Below, piece by piece: positions 24,863-32,262 of a stretch of DNA of 64,000 bases (its first letter is position 1; each line of letters opens with the position of its first letter). The notes beneath the pieces were generated by a model. It made no database searches. It was not told the origin of the DNA and worked only from the letters and a program-made list of their open reading frames with translations. The position numbers and the translations under genes are program-made. The stretch is from JACKBJ01 sp964549495 (GTDB lineage: Bacteria > Chloroflexota > Anaerolineae > Epilineales > Epilineaceae), in assembly GCA_964549495.1 (NCBI GenBank), contig CAZJWJ010000009.1:16408-80407 (forward strand), written 5' to 3'.

Positions 24863-26833
24863 CTAGAGGTAGGCCTTGAGCTGCTCGGCAGCGCGCCGGG
24901 TCATGCTGGACACGGCCGCCAGCTCGTCGACGGAGGCGTTGCGGATGCCGTCGATGGAGCCGAAGGCGCCCAAGAGCTCGCGCCGCCGCTTCGGGCCGAT
25001 GCCCGGTACGCTGTCCAGGCTGGAGCGCAGGCCGGCCTTGCGCCGCAGCTTGCGGTTGTAGCCGATGGCGAAGCGGTGGGCTTCGTCCCGCGCCCGCTGC
25101 ACCAGGTAGAGCGCCTGGCTGTCCTTGGGAAGGCGAACCGAGACCTTTTTTCCGGGCAGGAAGAGCTCTTCCTCGCGCTTGGCCAGCGAGGCCAGGGGGA
25201 TGTCGTCCAGGCCCAGCTCTTGGAAGACCGCCAGCGCATAGCCCAGCTGGCCCTTGCCGCCGTCGACCAGCACCAGGTCGGGCCGGCGCTCGAAGGCGCC
25301 GGGCTCGCCGGCGGCGCCTGGGGCAGCTTCGAGCGGGGTCGGGATCTCGCTAGCCGGCGTTGCCCCACCCGCCGCGACGGGGATCGTGCCCTCGCTGGCG
25401 GCCTCCGGTGCGGCCGCCACCGCGACTCCGGACTCGGCCAGCGCCCGGTAGCGCACCAGGCGCTGGAAGCGCCGTCGCAGCATCTCGGCCATGGAGGCAA
25501 AGTCGTCCTGGCCCTGGACGGTCTTGATGCGGAAGTGCCGGTAGTCGGCCTTGGCCGGCGCCGCCTCCTCGAAGACCACCATCGAGCCTACGGTGTGGGT
25601 GCCCTGCAGGGTCGAGATGTCGTAGCATTCGATGCGCCGCGGCAGCCGCGGCAGATCGAGGGCCGCCTGCAAGCCCTCCATGGCCTCGGCGGCCTTGTCG
25701 TCCTCGGTTTCGACGGCATGCGCCATGCGCAAGGCGCGCAGGGTCTCCTTGGCGTTGTCGATGGCCACGGTCACCAGATCGCGCTTGCGCCCGCGCTGGG
25801 GCACCTTGATGCGCACCCGCGTGCCGCGCTTGTCGGCCAGCCAGCGCTCGATGATCTCGCTCTCGGCCAGGTGCTCGGGCACCACGATCTCGCCCGGCAC
25901 CTTGCCGCTCTCGTCGTAGAACTGCTTGACGAACTCGGCCAGCAGCTCGGCGTCCTCGGTGTCGTCGGCGCCGTCCAGCTGGAAGTACTCGCGGCCGATG
26001 AGCTTGCCGTTGCGCACGAAGAAGACCTGGGCCAGGGCGGCACCGTCCTCGCGCGCCACGGCCACCACGTCCTGGTCGGCCAGGGTGGGCGCGATGATCC
26101 GCTGGCGCTCGACCACCTGCCGGATGGCGTCCATCCGGTCGCGCATGCGCGCGGCCTGCTCGAACTCCAGGCGCTCGGCGTGGGTCTCCATCTTGGCTTC
26201 GATGCCGGCCAGCACCGCGGCCGTGTCGCCTTCCAGAAAGCGGCACAAGCGGTCGATCATCGCCCGGTAGCCCGCCCGATCCACCGCGCCGATGCAAGGG
26301 CCCAGGCAGAGCTCGATGTCGTAGTAGAGGCAGGCCCGATCGTCCTGGCCGTCGATCACCCGGTTGCAGTCCAGAAATGGAAACTCCTTGCGCAGGGTGT
26401 TCAGGGTCTCGCGCATGGCCCCGGCCGAGGTGTAGGGCCCGAAGTAGCGAGCCCCGTCCTTCTGCACCCGCCGGGTGCTCTCGACCTTGGGAAAATCCTC
26501 CTGCCAGGTGACCTTGATGAAGGGGTAGCGCTTGTCGTCCTTGAGCAGGACGTTATAGCGCGGCCGATGCTCCTTGATCAGGTTCATCTCGAGCAGCAGC
26601 GCTTCGAGCTCGGAAGCGGTGACGATCCACTCGATGTCGGCGATGCCCGCCACCAGCCGGTGCGTCTTCGGATCGTACTTGCGCGAGGCGTGGAAGTAGG
26701 ATCGCACCCGCGAGCGCAGGTTGACCGCCTTGCCGACGTAGATCACCTCGCCGCCCTCGTCGAAGTACTGGTAGACCCCCGGCTTGGCCGGCAGGGCCTT
26801 CAGCTTGGGCTCGAGATCGGGGCGGGGGAGCAT
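24863..26833 (-). CDS. uvrC: UvrABC system protein C (excinuclease subunit)
   Basis: A 656-residue nucleotide excision repair nuclease making the 3' and 5' incisions with UvrB. The order of domains is complete: GIY-YIG nuclease (GVYQYFDEGGEVIYVGKAVN), Cys-rich part (CLYYDIELCLGPC), UVR motif (LEFEQAARMRDRMDAIR), RNase H-like endonuclease (ECYDISTLQGTHTVGSMVVF; DLVLVDGGKGQL) and C-terminal helix-hairpin-helix (LDSVPGIGPKRRRELLGAFG). An Ala/Pro/Glu-rich insert of ~50 residues separates the two halves of the RNase H-like domain. No Shine-Dalgarno precedes the ATG, and a TATACT box lies 6 nt upstream, suggesting a leaderless mRNA. The CNBD/bPH2 gene follows 3 nt later. Confidence 0.96.
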   Translation of the reverse strand: MLPRPDLEPKLKALPAKPGVYQYFDEGGEVIYVGKAVNLRSRVRSYFHASRKYDPKTHRLVAGIADIEWIVTASELEALLLEMNLIKEHRPRYNVLLKDDKRYPFIKVTWQEDFPKVESTRRVQKDGARYFGPYTSAGAMRETLNTLRKEFPFLDCNRVIDGQDDRACLYYDIELCLGPCIGAVDRAGYRAMIDRLCRFLEGDTAAVLAGIEAKMETHAERLEFEQAARMRDRMDAIRQVVERQRIIAPTLADQDVVAVAREDGAALAQVFFVRNGKLIGREYFQLDGADDTEDAELLAEFVKQFYDESGKVPGEIVVPEHLAESEIIERWLADKRGTRVRIKVPQRGRKRDLVTVAIDNAKETLRALRMAHAVETEDDKAAEAMEGLQAALDLPRLPRRIECYDISTLQGTHTVGSMVVFEEAAPAKADYRHFRIKTVQGQDDFASMAEMLRRRFQRLVRYRALAESGVAVAAAPEAASEGTIPVAAGGATPASEIPTPLEAAPGAAGEPGAFERRPDLVLVDGGKGQLGYALAVFQELGLDDIPLASLAKREEELFLPGKKVSVRLPKDSQALYLVQRARDEAHRFAIGYNRKLRRKAGLRSSLDSVPGIGPKRRRELLGAFGSIDGIRNASVDELAAVSSMTRRAAEQLKAYL

Positions 26834-26839
26834 GCCGGC

Positions 26840-26845
26840 AGTATA
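26840..26845 (-). promoter_or_regulatory. -10-like box directly before uvrC (possible leaderless start)
   Basis: TATACT on the minus strand is followed by six nucleotides and the uvrC ATG (26833). The predicted transcription start would coincide with the start codon. No convincing -35 box was found. Confidence 0.35.
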
Positions 26846-26889
26846 GCATCCTGCCGATCAAGCCTGGATCGGCAGGGCCGGCCGACTTC

Positions 26890-26924
26890 CTTGAAGATTC
26901 GGAGGCAGACTCCGAATTTTCAAG
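26890..26924. terminator. Strong hairpin (15-bp arms, one mismatch) between the DUF433 gene and uvrC
   Basis: CTTGAAGATTCGGAG (26890-26904), loop GCAGA and CTCCGAATTTTCAAG (26910-26924) pair at 14 of 15 positions. It lies 42 nt after the DUF433 stop and before uvrC, so it may end transcription from the TA island. The lack of a T-tract also leaves open a mobile or regulatory inverted repeat. Confidence 0.55.
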
Positions 26925-26966
26925 CGAGATGCGAGCTCGACCTCTCGATCAACGCCCGAATCGCAC

Positions 26967-27230
26967 TCAGGCGGTCTCAGCAGACAAGGGCATGAAGCTG
27001 GTATCGGAAAGCGAGTGCGCAGCAAAGAGAAGACAGGCCTGTAGGTCCTCACGAGTCAGCCCGGAATACTCATCCAAAATCTCGTCCAGGCTTGCGCCAT
27101 GTGCCAGCAAGCCCAGGATGTACTCCACGCTGAGGCGAGTCCCGCGAATGACCGGCTTGCCGAGCAAGACTTCCGGGTCGAGCGTGATCCGTCGAAGCAG
27201 GGCATCGTCACTCATTCGGTCGGCTCCCAT
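26967..27230 (-). CDS. DUF433-family small protein (antitoxin-like), without its usual partner
   Basis: An 87-residue protein (82 if started at the second Met, 27215; both starts have GGAG-type sites). The core RITLDPEVLLGKPVIRGTRL and SVEYILGLLAHGASLDEILD, followed by YSGLTREDLQACLLFAA, is the DUF433 signature: a helix-turn-helix-like fold often paired as antitoxin with DUF5615 nucleases. No DUF5615 gene adjoins this copy; the upstream neighbour is a PIN toxin with its own antitoxin. A second, properly paired DUF433 gene lies at 59831-60169. Confidence 0.8.
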   Translation of the reverse strand: MGADRMSDDALLRRITLDPEVLLGKPVIRGTRLSVEYILGLLAHGASLDEILDEYSGLTREDLQACLLFAAHSLSDTSFMPLSAETA

Positions 27231-27356
27231 CGTGGACTCCAGTGATCGTACATTCTGTCAGTTGACGATAGTGCTGCCACACGCTCTCGTCAACGCGATC
27301 GATCGCGCCACGCGGCCAATTGCATGCGACGGTGCCACCGCAATCACACCTACCGA

Positions 27357-27800
27357 TCACCCGGCGCGCGGGTCGATCAGACTGAGTCCCTCGATCCCCT
27401 CGAAGTCGCGGCGGTTGAAGGTCGCAAGTTGCGTGACACCGTGGCGCAAGAGCGTCGTGGCCAGCAGGGTGTTGCGAATGCGCCGGCGACCGAGCCCGAG
27501 GCGATCGATCCAGGCCAGGCAGGCTTCGACCGCCTCCTCGTCGGGCGAAACGAGTTCGGTGTTCGAGCGGCCGAGGTAACCGTGCGCCAGTGAGAGCGCG
27601 GCCGACATCTCGACCGGCGGATCGAAGCGCCGCGGATCGGTGACGACGTGCAGGAACTCGCCCAGCGTGTCGGGCGTGAGCACCAGCACCGTCTCGGGCT
27701 CGTTCAGGCGCGCAAGCAAGAATCGGCGCGCGGCACGATGCTGGGGCAGGCCCGGGAGATGCGCGTGGATCAGGACGTTGCTGTCGATCCCGATCCTCAT
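27357..27800 (-). CDS. PIN-domain toxin (VapC-type ribonuclease)
   Basis: A 147-residue PIN protein. MRIGIDSNVLIHAHLPG gives the first catalytic Asp. The central acidic residues lie in TPDTLGEFLHVV and SPDEEAVEACLAWI, and the C-terminal part has NTLLATTLLRHGVTQLATF. VapC toxins cut tRNA or rRNA when freed from their antitoxin. ATG 27800 overlaps the antitoxin stop (ATGA), the classic translational coupling of vapBC operons. The GGT-like Asp cluster at the C-terminus is partly replaced (the usual DA is NT), so activity is not certain. Confidence 0.82.
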   Translation of the reverse strand: MRIGIDSNVLIHAHLPGLPQHRAARRFLLARLNEPETVLVLTPDTLGEFLHVVTDPRRFDPPVEMSAALSLAHGYLGRSNTELVSPDEEAVEACLAWIDRLGLGRRRIRNTLLATTLLRHGVTQLATFNRRDFEGIEGLSLIDPRAG

Positions 27801-28072
27801 GAAGCCTCGCCCTCCGTCGAGTCGTTCTCGGCATCGAGCGTCCAGTCGGCGATCTCGTCGTAGATGGTCGACTTGTCGCTGGCGCGGTTCGTACACCGAT
27901 GCCCCGGTAGGACGGGCACCTCGCGCAAGGGCGTGGTCGCCTCCAGGCGATCGGCGCGATAGGTGGCCATCGCCTCGCGGATCAAGAAAGCGATGGAAGT
28001 GCCCTGACACTGTGCGGCCTCGCGGAAGGCCTCGTAGTCCGACTCCGATACCGATACCGATATGACTTTCAT
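27797..28072 (-). CDS. Ribbon-helix-helix antitoxin (VapB-like)
   Basis: A 91-residue protein. The N-terminal MKVISVSVSESDYEAFREA and TSIAFLIREAMATYRADR form a ribbon-helix-helix DNA-binding unit; the acidic, flexible C-terminus would bind the toxin. The start at 28072 sits inside a perfect inverted repeat (28057-28077). The gene comes first in the operon and overlaps the PIN toxin by 4 nt. As in other TA systems the antitoxin, alone or with toxin, probably represses its own promoter. Confidence 0.8.
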   Translation of the reverse strand: MKVISVSVSESDYEAFREAAQCQGTSIAFLIREAMATYRADRLEATTPLREVPVLPGHRCTNRASDKSTIYDEIADWTLDAENDSTEGEAS

Positions 28073-28105
28073 ATCGGAGATGATATCGATCGGAGACCAT
28101 CTCCG
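28057..28105. promoter_or_regulatory. Inverted-repeat operator region over the antitoxin start
   Basis: CCGATATG-ACTTT-CATATCGG (28057-28077) is a perfect inverted repeat containing the ATG. A second repeat, CGGAGATG (28075-28082) with CATCTCCG (28098-28105), overlaps it. This suits ribbon-helix-helix autoregulation or start-codon masking in the mRNA. Confidence 0.5.
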
Positions 28106-28177
28106 CAAGCACGGCGGATCATCCCGATCCCACAACCCAGACCGCGAGAGCATCCATCGCGCGAGGCGATCCCTGCG

Positions 28178-29470
28178 TCAGCGATCCCCCACCCAGGGCA
28201 GCCAGATCGGGCGCATCGGTGTCGCGCTCGGGCTCGGGCTGGTGCTTGGCGGCGTGACGGGCGACGGGCTCGGCGACTGCCTAGGACCAGGGCTCGCGCT
28301 CGGCTGCGGCGAGGCGGTGGGTTCGGGCGTCGCGGTGGGCTCGCTGATTGCGGTGGACACAGAGGTCGCCGTTGCTGTCCAGGTGGCGGATGCCTGCTCG
28401 GTGGCCGAGGGCTCCGCGCTGGGCGAGGGCGCGCCGCCGGACTGGCGGGCCTGGCCGCTATCCGGGTCGATCATCAGGCTGGAGACGTCGACGGCTTCGA
28501 AGTCGCTGCCCTGGACGCGGCGCAACTCGCGCAGCAGGTCGTTGTCCCAGCGCTCGTCGGGGACGCCGGAGATGTACCAATCGGAGCCGTTGTCGGCCAG
28601 GATCAGGCCGTAGTCGCGCATGGCGGTCAGGATGACGCGGGTTGGCGGGCTGAATTCGGAGAGGTCGAAGTCCGCGCGCAGGCGGAAGCGCTGGCCCATG
28701 GGCGGCACGTCCGGGTCCTGGATGTTGGAGGCGTAATGGCGCGCCGGCCAGACGTAGGCGCGCTGCGTCCGGCGGGCGGTGAAGCGGATGGCGTGATGGA
28801 TGGCGCCTGCGGCCACCTCGTCGTAGCGCACCAGGCCCGGCAGGATGGGCAGGCCGGCCGCGTCCGCGCTGGTCCAGCTGTCGGGTCGCAGCGCGCTGGA
28901 GTACAGGTCGAAGATGGCGCCCGAGCCGGCCCGCCAGCCCCCGCCGGCTTCCGGATAGGCCGCGAAGGTCTCGTAGAGCCGGCAGCTCCCCTGCTGCAGG
29001 ACCAGGATGTGCCGATCGCCATCGCTCTGCGGCCCACCCTCGATGGGCGCGTCGGTGGGGATCGGATAGGGCCCCGGATCGCTCTCGTCGGCGTACTCGA
29101 AGCGCATCGGAACCGCCGGCTGATCCTCGGGCACCAGCACGTAGGGAATCCCGATCGGCCCGCCGTCCCAGAGTCCGGATCCGAAGTCCGGATGGAGCCC
29201 CGTGTCCAGCCCGATGCTGTCCAGCCAGGCCTCCGAGCGCTCGTGCACCGGCAGCGCGTCGATCGGCGTGTTCCAGATGTCGTCGGCCGGCAGCATCGGG
29301 CAGCCGCCCAGCTGGGGCGCGTCGGATTGTGCGCGCACATCAGCACGGGGCACCTCACGGCCTTCCGGCCCTTCGGCGGCATCGCGCGTGCCCCAGAACA
29401 TCACGAGCACGATCATGCCGATCCACAGCAGAAGGCGTGGCTGTCGTGTGTGCGAGCGATCGCCCCTCAC
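28178..29470 (-). CDS. Anchored or secreted protein of unknown function with PT tail and YLP-type C-terminus
   Basis: A 430-residue protein. A basic N-terminus and signal anchor (LLLWIGMIVLVMFWG) precede an extracellular domain that begins CPMLPADDIWNTPIDALPVH. Recurrent Trp/Asn/Asp-Pro features and the segments GAIFDLYSS, GAIHHAIRFTARRTQ, and LTAMRDYGLILADNGSDWYI recall an uncharacterised secreted family of soil bacteria; that recollection was not checked. Residues ~345-420 are a Ser/Thr/Pro linker, and the end is PIWLPWVGDR. The GTG start overlaps the stop of the mazE-like gene (GTGA); ATG 29416, inside the anchor, is the next option. Confidence 0.7.
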   Translation of the reverse strand: MRGDRSHTRQPRLLLWIGMIVLVMFWGTRDAAEGPEGREVPRADVRAQSDAPQLGGCPMLPADDIWNTPIDALPVHERSEAWLDSIGLDTGLHPDFGSGLWDGGPIGIPYVLVPEDQPAVPMRFEYADESDPGPYPIPTDAPIEGGPQSDGDRHILVLQQGSCRLYETFAAYPEAGGGWRAGSGAIFDLYSSALRPDSWTSADAAGLPILPGLVRYDEVAAGAIHHAIRFTARRTQRAYVWPARHYASNIQDPDVPPMGQRFRLRADFDLSEFSPPTRVILTAMRDYGLILADNGSDWYISGVPDERWDNDLLRELRRVQGSDFEAVDVSSLMIDPDSGQARQSGGAPSPSAEPSATEQASATWTATATSVSTAISEPTATPEPTASPQPSASPGPRQSPSPSPVTPPSTSPSPSATPMRPIWLPWVGDR

Positions 29471-29694
29471 TCGGCAAGACGCCGGAGCATGTCGGCGTGG
29501 TCCTCGTTGATCCTCGCCAGAGCTTCATCGAACCGCTGGTCGCGATCACTCTCCGGCGCCGGCGTCACGATCAAGGACCGCCCATCGGTGCGAAGCTCCA
29601 GCGGGGTACCCCCTTCGATACCCAGAAGCTCCATGAGCTCGCGATCGAGAACGAGCGCGCAGCTGTTTCCGTGTTTCGATAGCGTCTTGACCAT
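29467..29694 (-). CDS. AbrB/MazE-type antitoxin-like protein, no toxin adjacent
   Basis: A 75-residue protein. VKTLSKHGNSCALVLDRELM, LLGIEGGTPLELRTDG and RSLIVTPAP make the swapped-hairpin AbrB fold seen in MazE antitoxins; the C-terminal helix (RFDEALARINEDHADMLRRL) would be the toxin-binding tail. GGGGAG 5 nt before the ATG supports the start. The expected toxin gene is missing: the downstream overlapping gene encodes a secreted protein with no MazF or PIN features. It is either an orphan antitoxin or a regulator of its neighbour. Confidence 0.75.
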   Translation of the reverse strand: MVKTLSKHGNSCALVLDRELMELLGIEGGTPLELRTDGRSLIVTPAPESDRDQRFDEALARINEDHADMLRRLAE

Positions 29695-29750
29695 GCTGGC
29701 TCCCCATGGCTCCCGCGTCGTTCATCCAATGTACCACATCGCGTCCGCCC

Positions 29751-32078
29751 CTATCGATGCAGGATGGGGACGGCGAGTGTCCAGCGCGAGACCGGCGAAG
29801 TATCCGTCGAGCGTGACGTTGGCGTCGGCCGTGGACTGGCCGTGGCGCTCGGCGTGGCCGTCGCACTCGGAGTGATGGTCGGCGCTGGCGTATAGGTCGG
29901 TGGCGCCGGCACCTGCGGCCAATCGAGGTCGGGCTCGTAGACCCAGATCCCTTCGAGAAGGTCACTGGCAAACAGTCGCCCGTGCACGGGATCGACAGCA
30001 CGGACGTAGCCGCGCGGCACCTCGCCGATCACCCTGGGGGACGCGGCCTCGGGGACGTCGATCACGTGCAGATCGGTGAAGACATAGTCGCCCACGATAT
30101 CGACGATCCTAATCAGACCCGCCTCGAAGCGCAGGGTCGCGAGCAGCGGTGACTCGCTGCGCTCCAGATCGAGGATGTGCAGCAGTCCGACCACATCCTC
30201 GTCGGTCTCGGCTTCGTTCCAGTTGGCGGTGTTGACGAAGACACGCTGGCCCGCAACCCGAATCTCGGGGAAGTAGAGGCCCATCGTCGAATCGAGCAGC
30301 CCCGTATCGACGCTGCCCACATGCTGCGGTGCCGCGGGCCGCGAGATGTCCAGCAAGTCCAGGATCAGGGGATGCTGCTCCTCACCATCGTTGCGCCCGT
30401 CGATGCGCGCCGCCACCAGCCGGGCCCCGTCGACATCGAAAGAGGTCAAGACCCGTGGCAAATGCCATTGGGCCAGTCGGCGCGGCGTGTCGGGGTCCGC
30501 CACGTTCCAGATTCCGATGGCATCGTCCGCGATATCCCGGCCGGACTCCGACTGCAGCATGATCGGACCCCTTCGGACGTGATGGCCGGCAAACGAGTGC
30601 AGCTCGTCATCGGTCCCGCTGGCCTTACGCGGTCTGGCTGGATCGCGCAGATCGTACAGGTCCCACCGGCTGTCGCCCCAATCGTCTGCACCCGCATCGT
30701 GCAAGGCTACGACTCGGTTCGCGACCGATAGCCCCCAGTGATTGTGACCATCGTACGCCGTTCCCAAACGCTCCAGTGTCCCGTCACCACCGATCTCGAG
30801 CGTGCCGAGCCCTCCTTGCATCGACGCGACGAGGAGCCCGGGCGATGCGGGATCGAAGGCCAGGCCATAGGTAGAGCCGATGAGGTCGAGGTTCGCACCC
30901 TGTACGGACCTCGGGTCAGCTGGCTCTTCGCTGATCGGCTCGATGATCTTGATCCGCCCTCCACCTTCGGTGACCGCCAGCCGCTCACCGAAGGCGGTCA
31001 GCGCCCGGATGTACACGCTGGTCGTGTACACGGCCCGCCACTCGCCTTCGGGATCATCGGTGTCCGGGGCCCACAAGGCCCCGTTGATGAAGGCCGGCAG
31101 CTTGGACACGATGGGCCGCCCATTCGAATCGACGGCCAAGTTCTGAATCCTTGGATTCGAAGAATAGCCATTCGGCGCCAATGGCCATCGCTCGAGCGTG
31201 CGCGGCCGAAGTGGATCCGTCAGGTCCATGGCGACCACGCCCTCCGCGTAGCCGTAGACAATGGGGGCATTCATGCCGTCGCTCGGACCGCTCAACGTGC
31301 CCCAGGCCTCGTCTTCGATCCGGGCCAGGCGTCGTGGTCGATCGGGATCGGACAGGTCGAAGACCATCAGCGCCGCATCCCGCTGACCGACCTCGGCCCG
31401 TGGCGAACGGGCCACCGACAGATAGAGCCGGCCACCGCGAACGAGAAGGTCCTCGACATGATCCTGTGCTTCGATCAGATTCGGCAGCTCGACTGCCTGC
31501 AAGCGGCTTGGATCGCGCAGGTCCACGAACAGAAGGCTGCCGGAGTTCGACGGGCTGCGCATATAGGCTCGCCCCCGATGACTCACGATCGGCGCGATAC
31601 TGCCACCCATCTCGAGCTGGCCCAAGATCTCCAGACCGTCCGGTCGGATGCCGAGGCTGTAGAGCCAGGGGCCGGCCGCCACCGCCAAGCGGTCGTCTTG
31701 GACGACGATGTCGTCGACCACGGCGTCGAGCAGAGGTCCGCTCAGCGATATCCGCGGAGCGCTCGGGTCGGAGACATCGATCGCCTTCACGCGAGGGCCG
31801 TGGCCGATCCACAGGCGGGCGGTGCCGGACTCGGGATCGGGGACGATGGCGTCGATCGTACCGCCATGTTGGGCGACGGGTGGATCGAGAAGCGGAATCG
31901 GATCGTCGGCTGGTGCGTCCTGCGCGGGAAGCTCGGGTCCGGGTCCGGTGCGCAATTCCTGCGCGGCGGCGCTAACGCTGGGCGCGGGTGCCGCCTCTCT
32001 GAGATGGCCATGGGCAAGAACCAAGATCCACGCACCGAGGATGGTGGCCAGGGTCGAGAGAGCGAGGGTTGGTCTCAT
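29751..32078 (-). CDS. Secreted LVIVD-like beta-propeller protein with PT linker and hydrophobic C-terminal tag
   Basis: A 775-residue protein. A signal or anchor segment (LALSTLATILGAWILVLAHG) is followed by propeller repeats of the LVIVD type (PRVKAIDVSDPSAPRISLSG; ALMVFDLSDPDRPRRLARIE; GVVAMDLTDPLRPRTLERWP; DDAIGIWNVADPDTPRRLAQ; LLDISRPAAPQHVGSV). The first blade has the 'GHGPRV' motif shared with three other genes here. The C-terminus is a Thr/Pro linker ending TLAVPILHR. No catalytic residues are visible; the role is probably adhesion or a surface scaffold. The ATG at 32078 begins the signal segment but lacks a clear Shine-Dalgarno; in-frame codons continue upstream to 32132. Confidence 0.75.
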   Translation of the reverse strand: MRPTLALSTLATILGAWILVLAHGHLREAAPAPSVSAAAQELRTGPGPELPAQDAPADDPIPLLDPPVAQHGGTIDAIVPDPESGTARLWIGHGPRVKAIDVSDPSAPRISLSGPLLDAVVDDIVVQDDRLAVAAGPWLYSLGIRPDGLEILGQLEMGGSIAPIVSHRGRAYMRSPSNSGSLLFVDLRDPSRLQAVELPNLIEAQDHVEDLLVRGGRLYLSVARSPRAEVGQRDAALMVFDLSDPDRPRRLARIEDEAWGTLSGPSDGMNAPIVYGYAEGVVAMDLTDPLRPRTLERWPLAPNGYSSNPRIQNLAVDSNGRPIVSKLPAFINGALWAPDTDDPEGEWRAVYTTSVYIRALTAFGERLAVTEGGGRIKIIEPISEEPADPRSVQGANLDLIGSTYGLAFDPASPGLLVASMQGGLGTLEIGGDGTLERLGTAYDGHNHWGLSVANRVVALHDAGADDWGDSRWDLYDLRDPARPRKASGTDDELHSFAGHHVRRGPIMLQSESGRDIADDAIGIWNVADPDTPRRLAQWHLPRVLTSFDVDGARLVAARIDGRNDGEEQHPLILDLLDISRPAAPQHVGSVDTGLLDSTMGLYFPEIRVAGQRVFVNTANWNEAETDEDVVGLLHILDLERSESPLLATLRFEAGLIRIVDIVGDYVFTDLHVIDVPEAASPRVIGEVPRGYVRAVDPVHGRLFASDLLEGIWVYEPDLDWPQVPAPPTYTPAPTITPSATATPSATASPRPTPTSRSTDTSPVSRWTLAVPILHR

Positions 32079-32262
32079 GAGAGAGCACACGACTCCTTGG
32101 GACGCCGCGTGCCGGAGTGCCGGCGCCACCAAGCTTAACCCGCGGCCTGTCGGTCTGTGGACAGCCTTGGCTTTCCACTCGACGATCCATGTCAGCCAAG
32201 GCGATGCCTATCTCCCCAAGACGGTTCCATGTCGAGTGCCCCTCCACGACAAGCCCTACTGC

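Noticed and set aside
23267..26995. Open frame of over 1200 codons on the plus strand across uvrC and the bPH2 gene
   Set aside because: It lies antisense to two clearly recognised genes and has no domain or ribosome site.
27208..27834. Minus-strand frame of about 200 codons overlapping the PIN toxin
   Set aside because: An Arg/Ala/Pro-rich shadow in another frame of the same strand; the PIN frame has family motifs and ATGA coupling.
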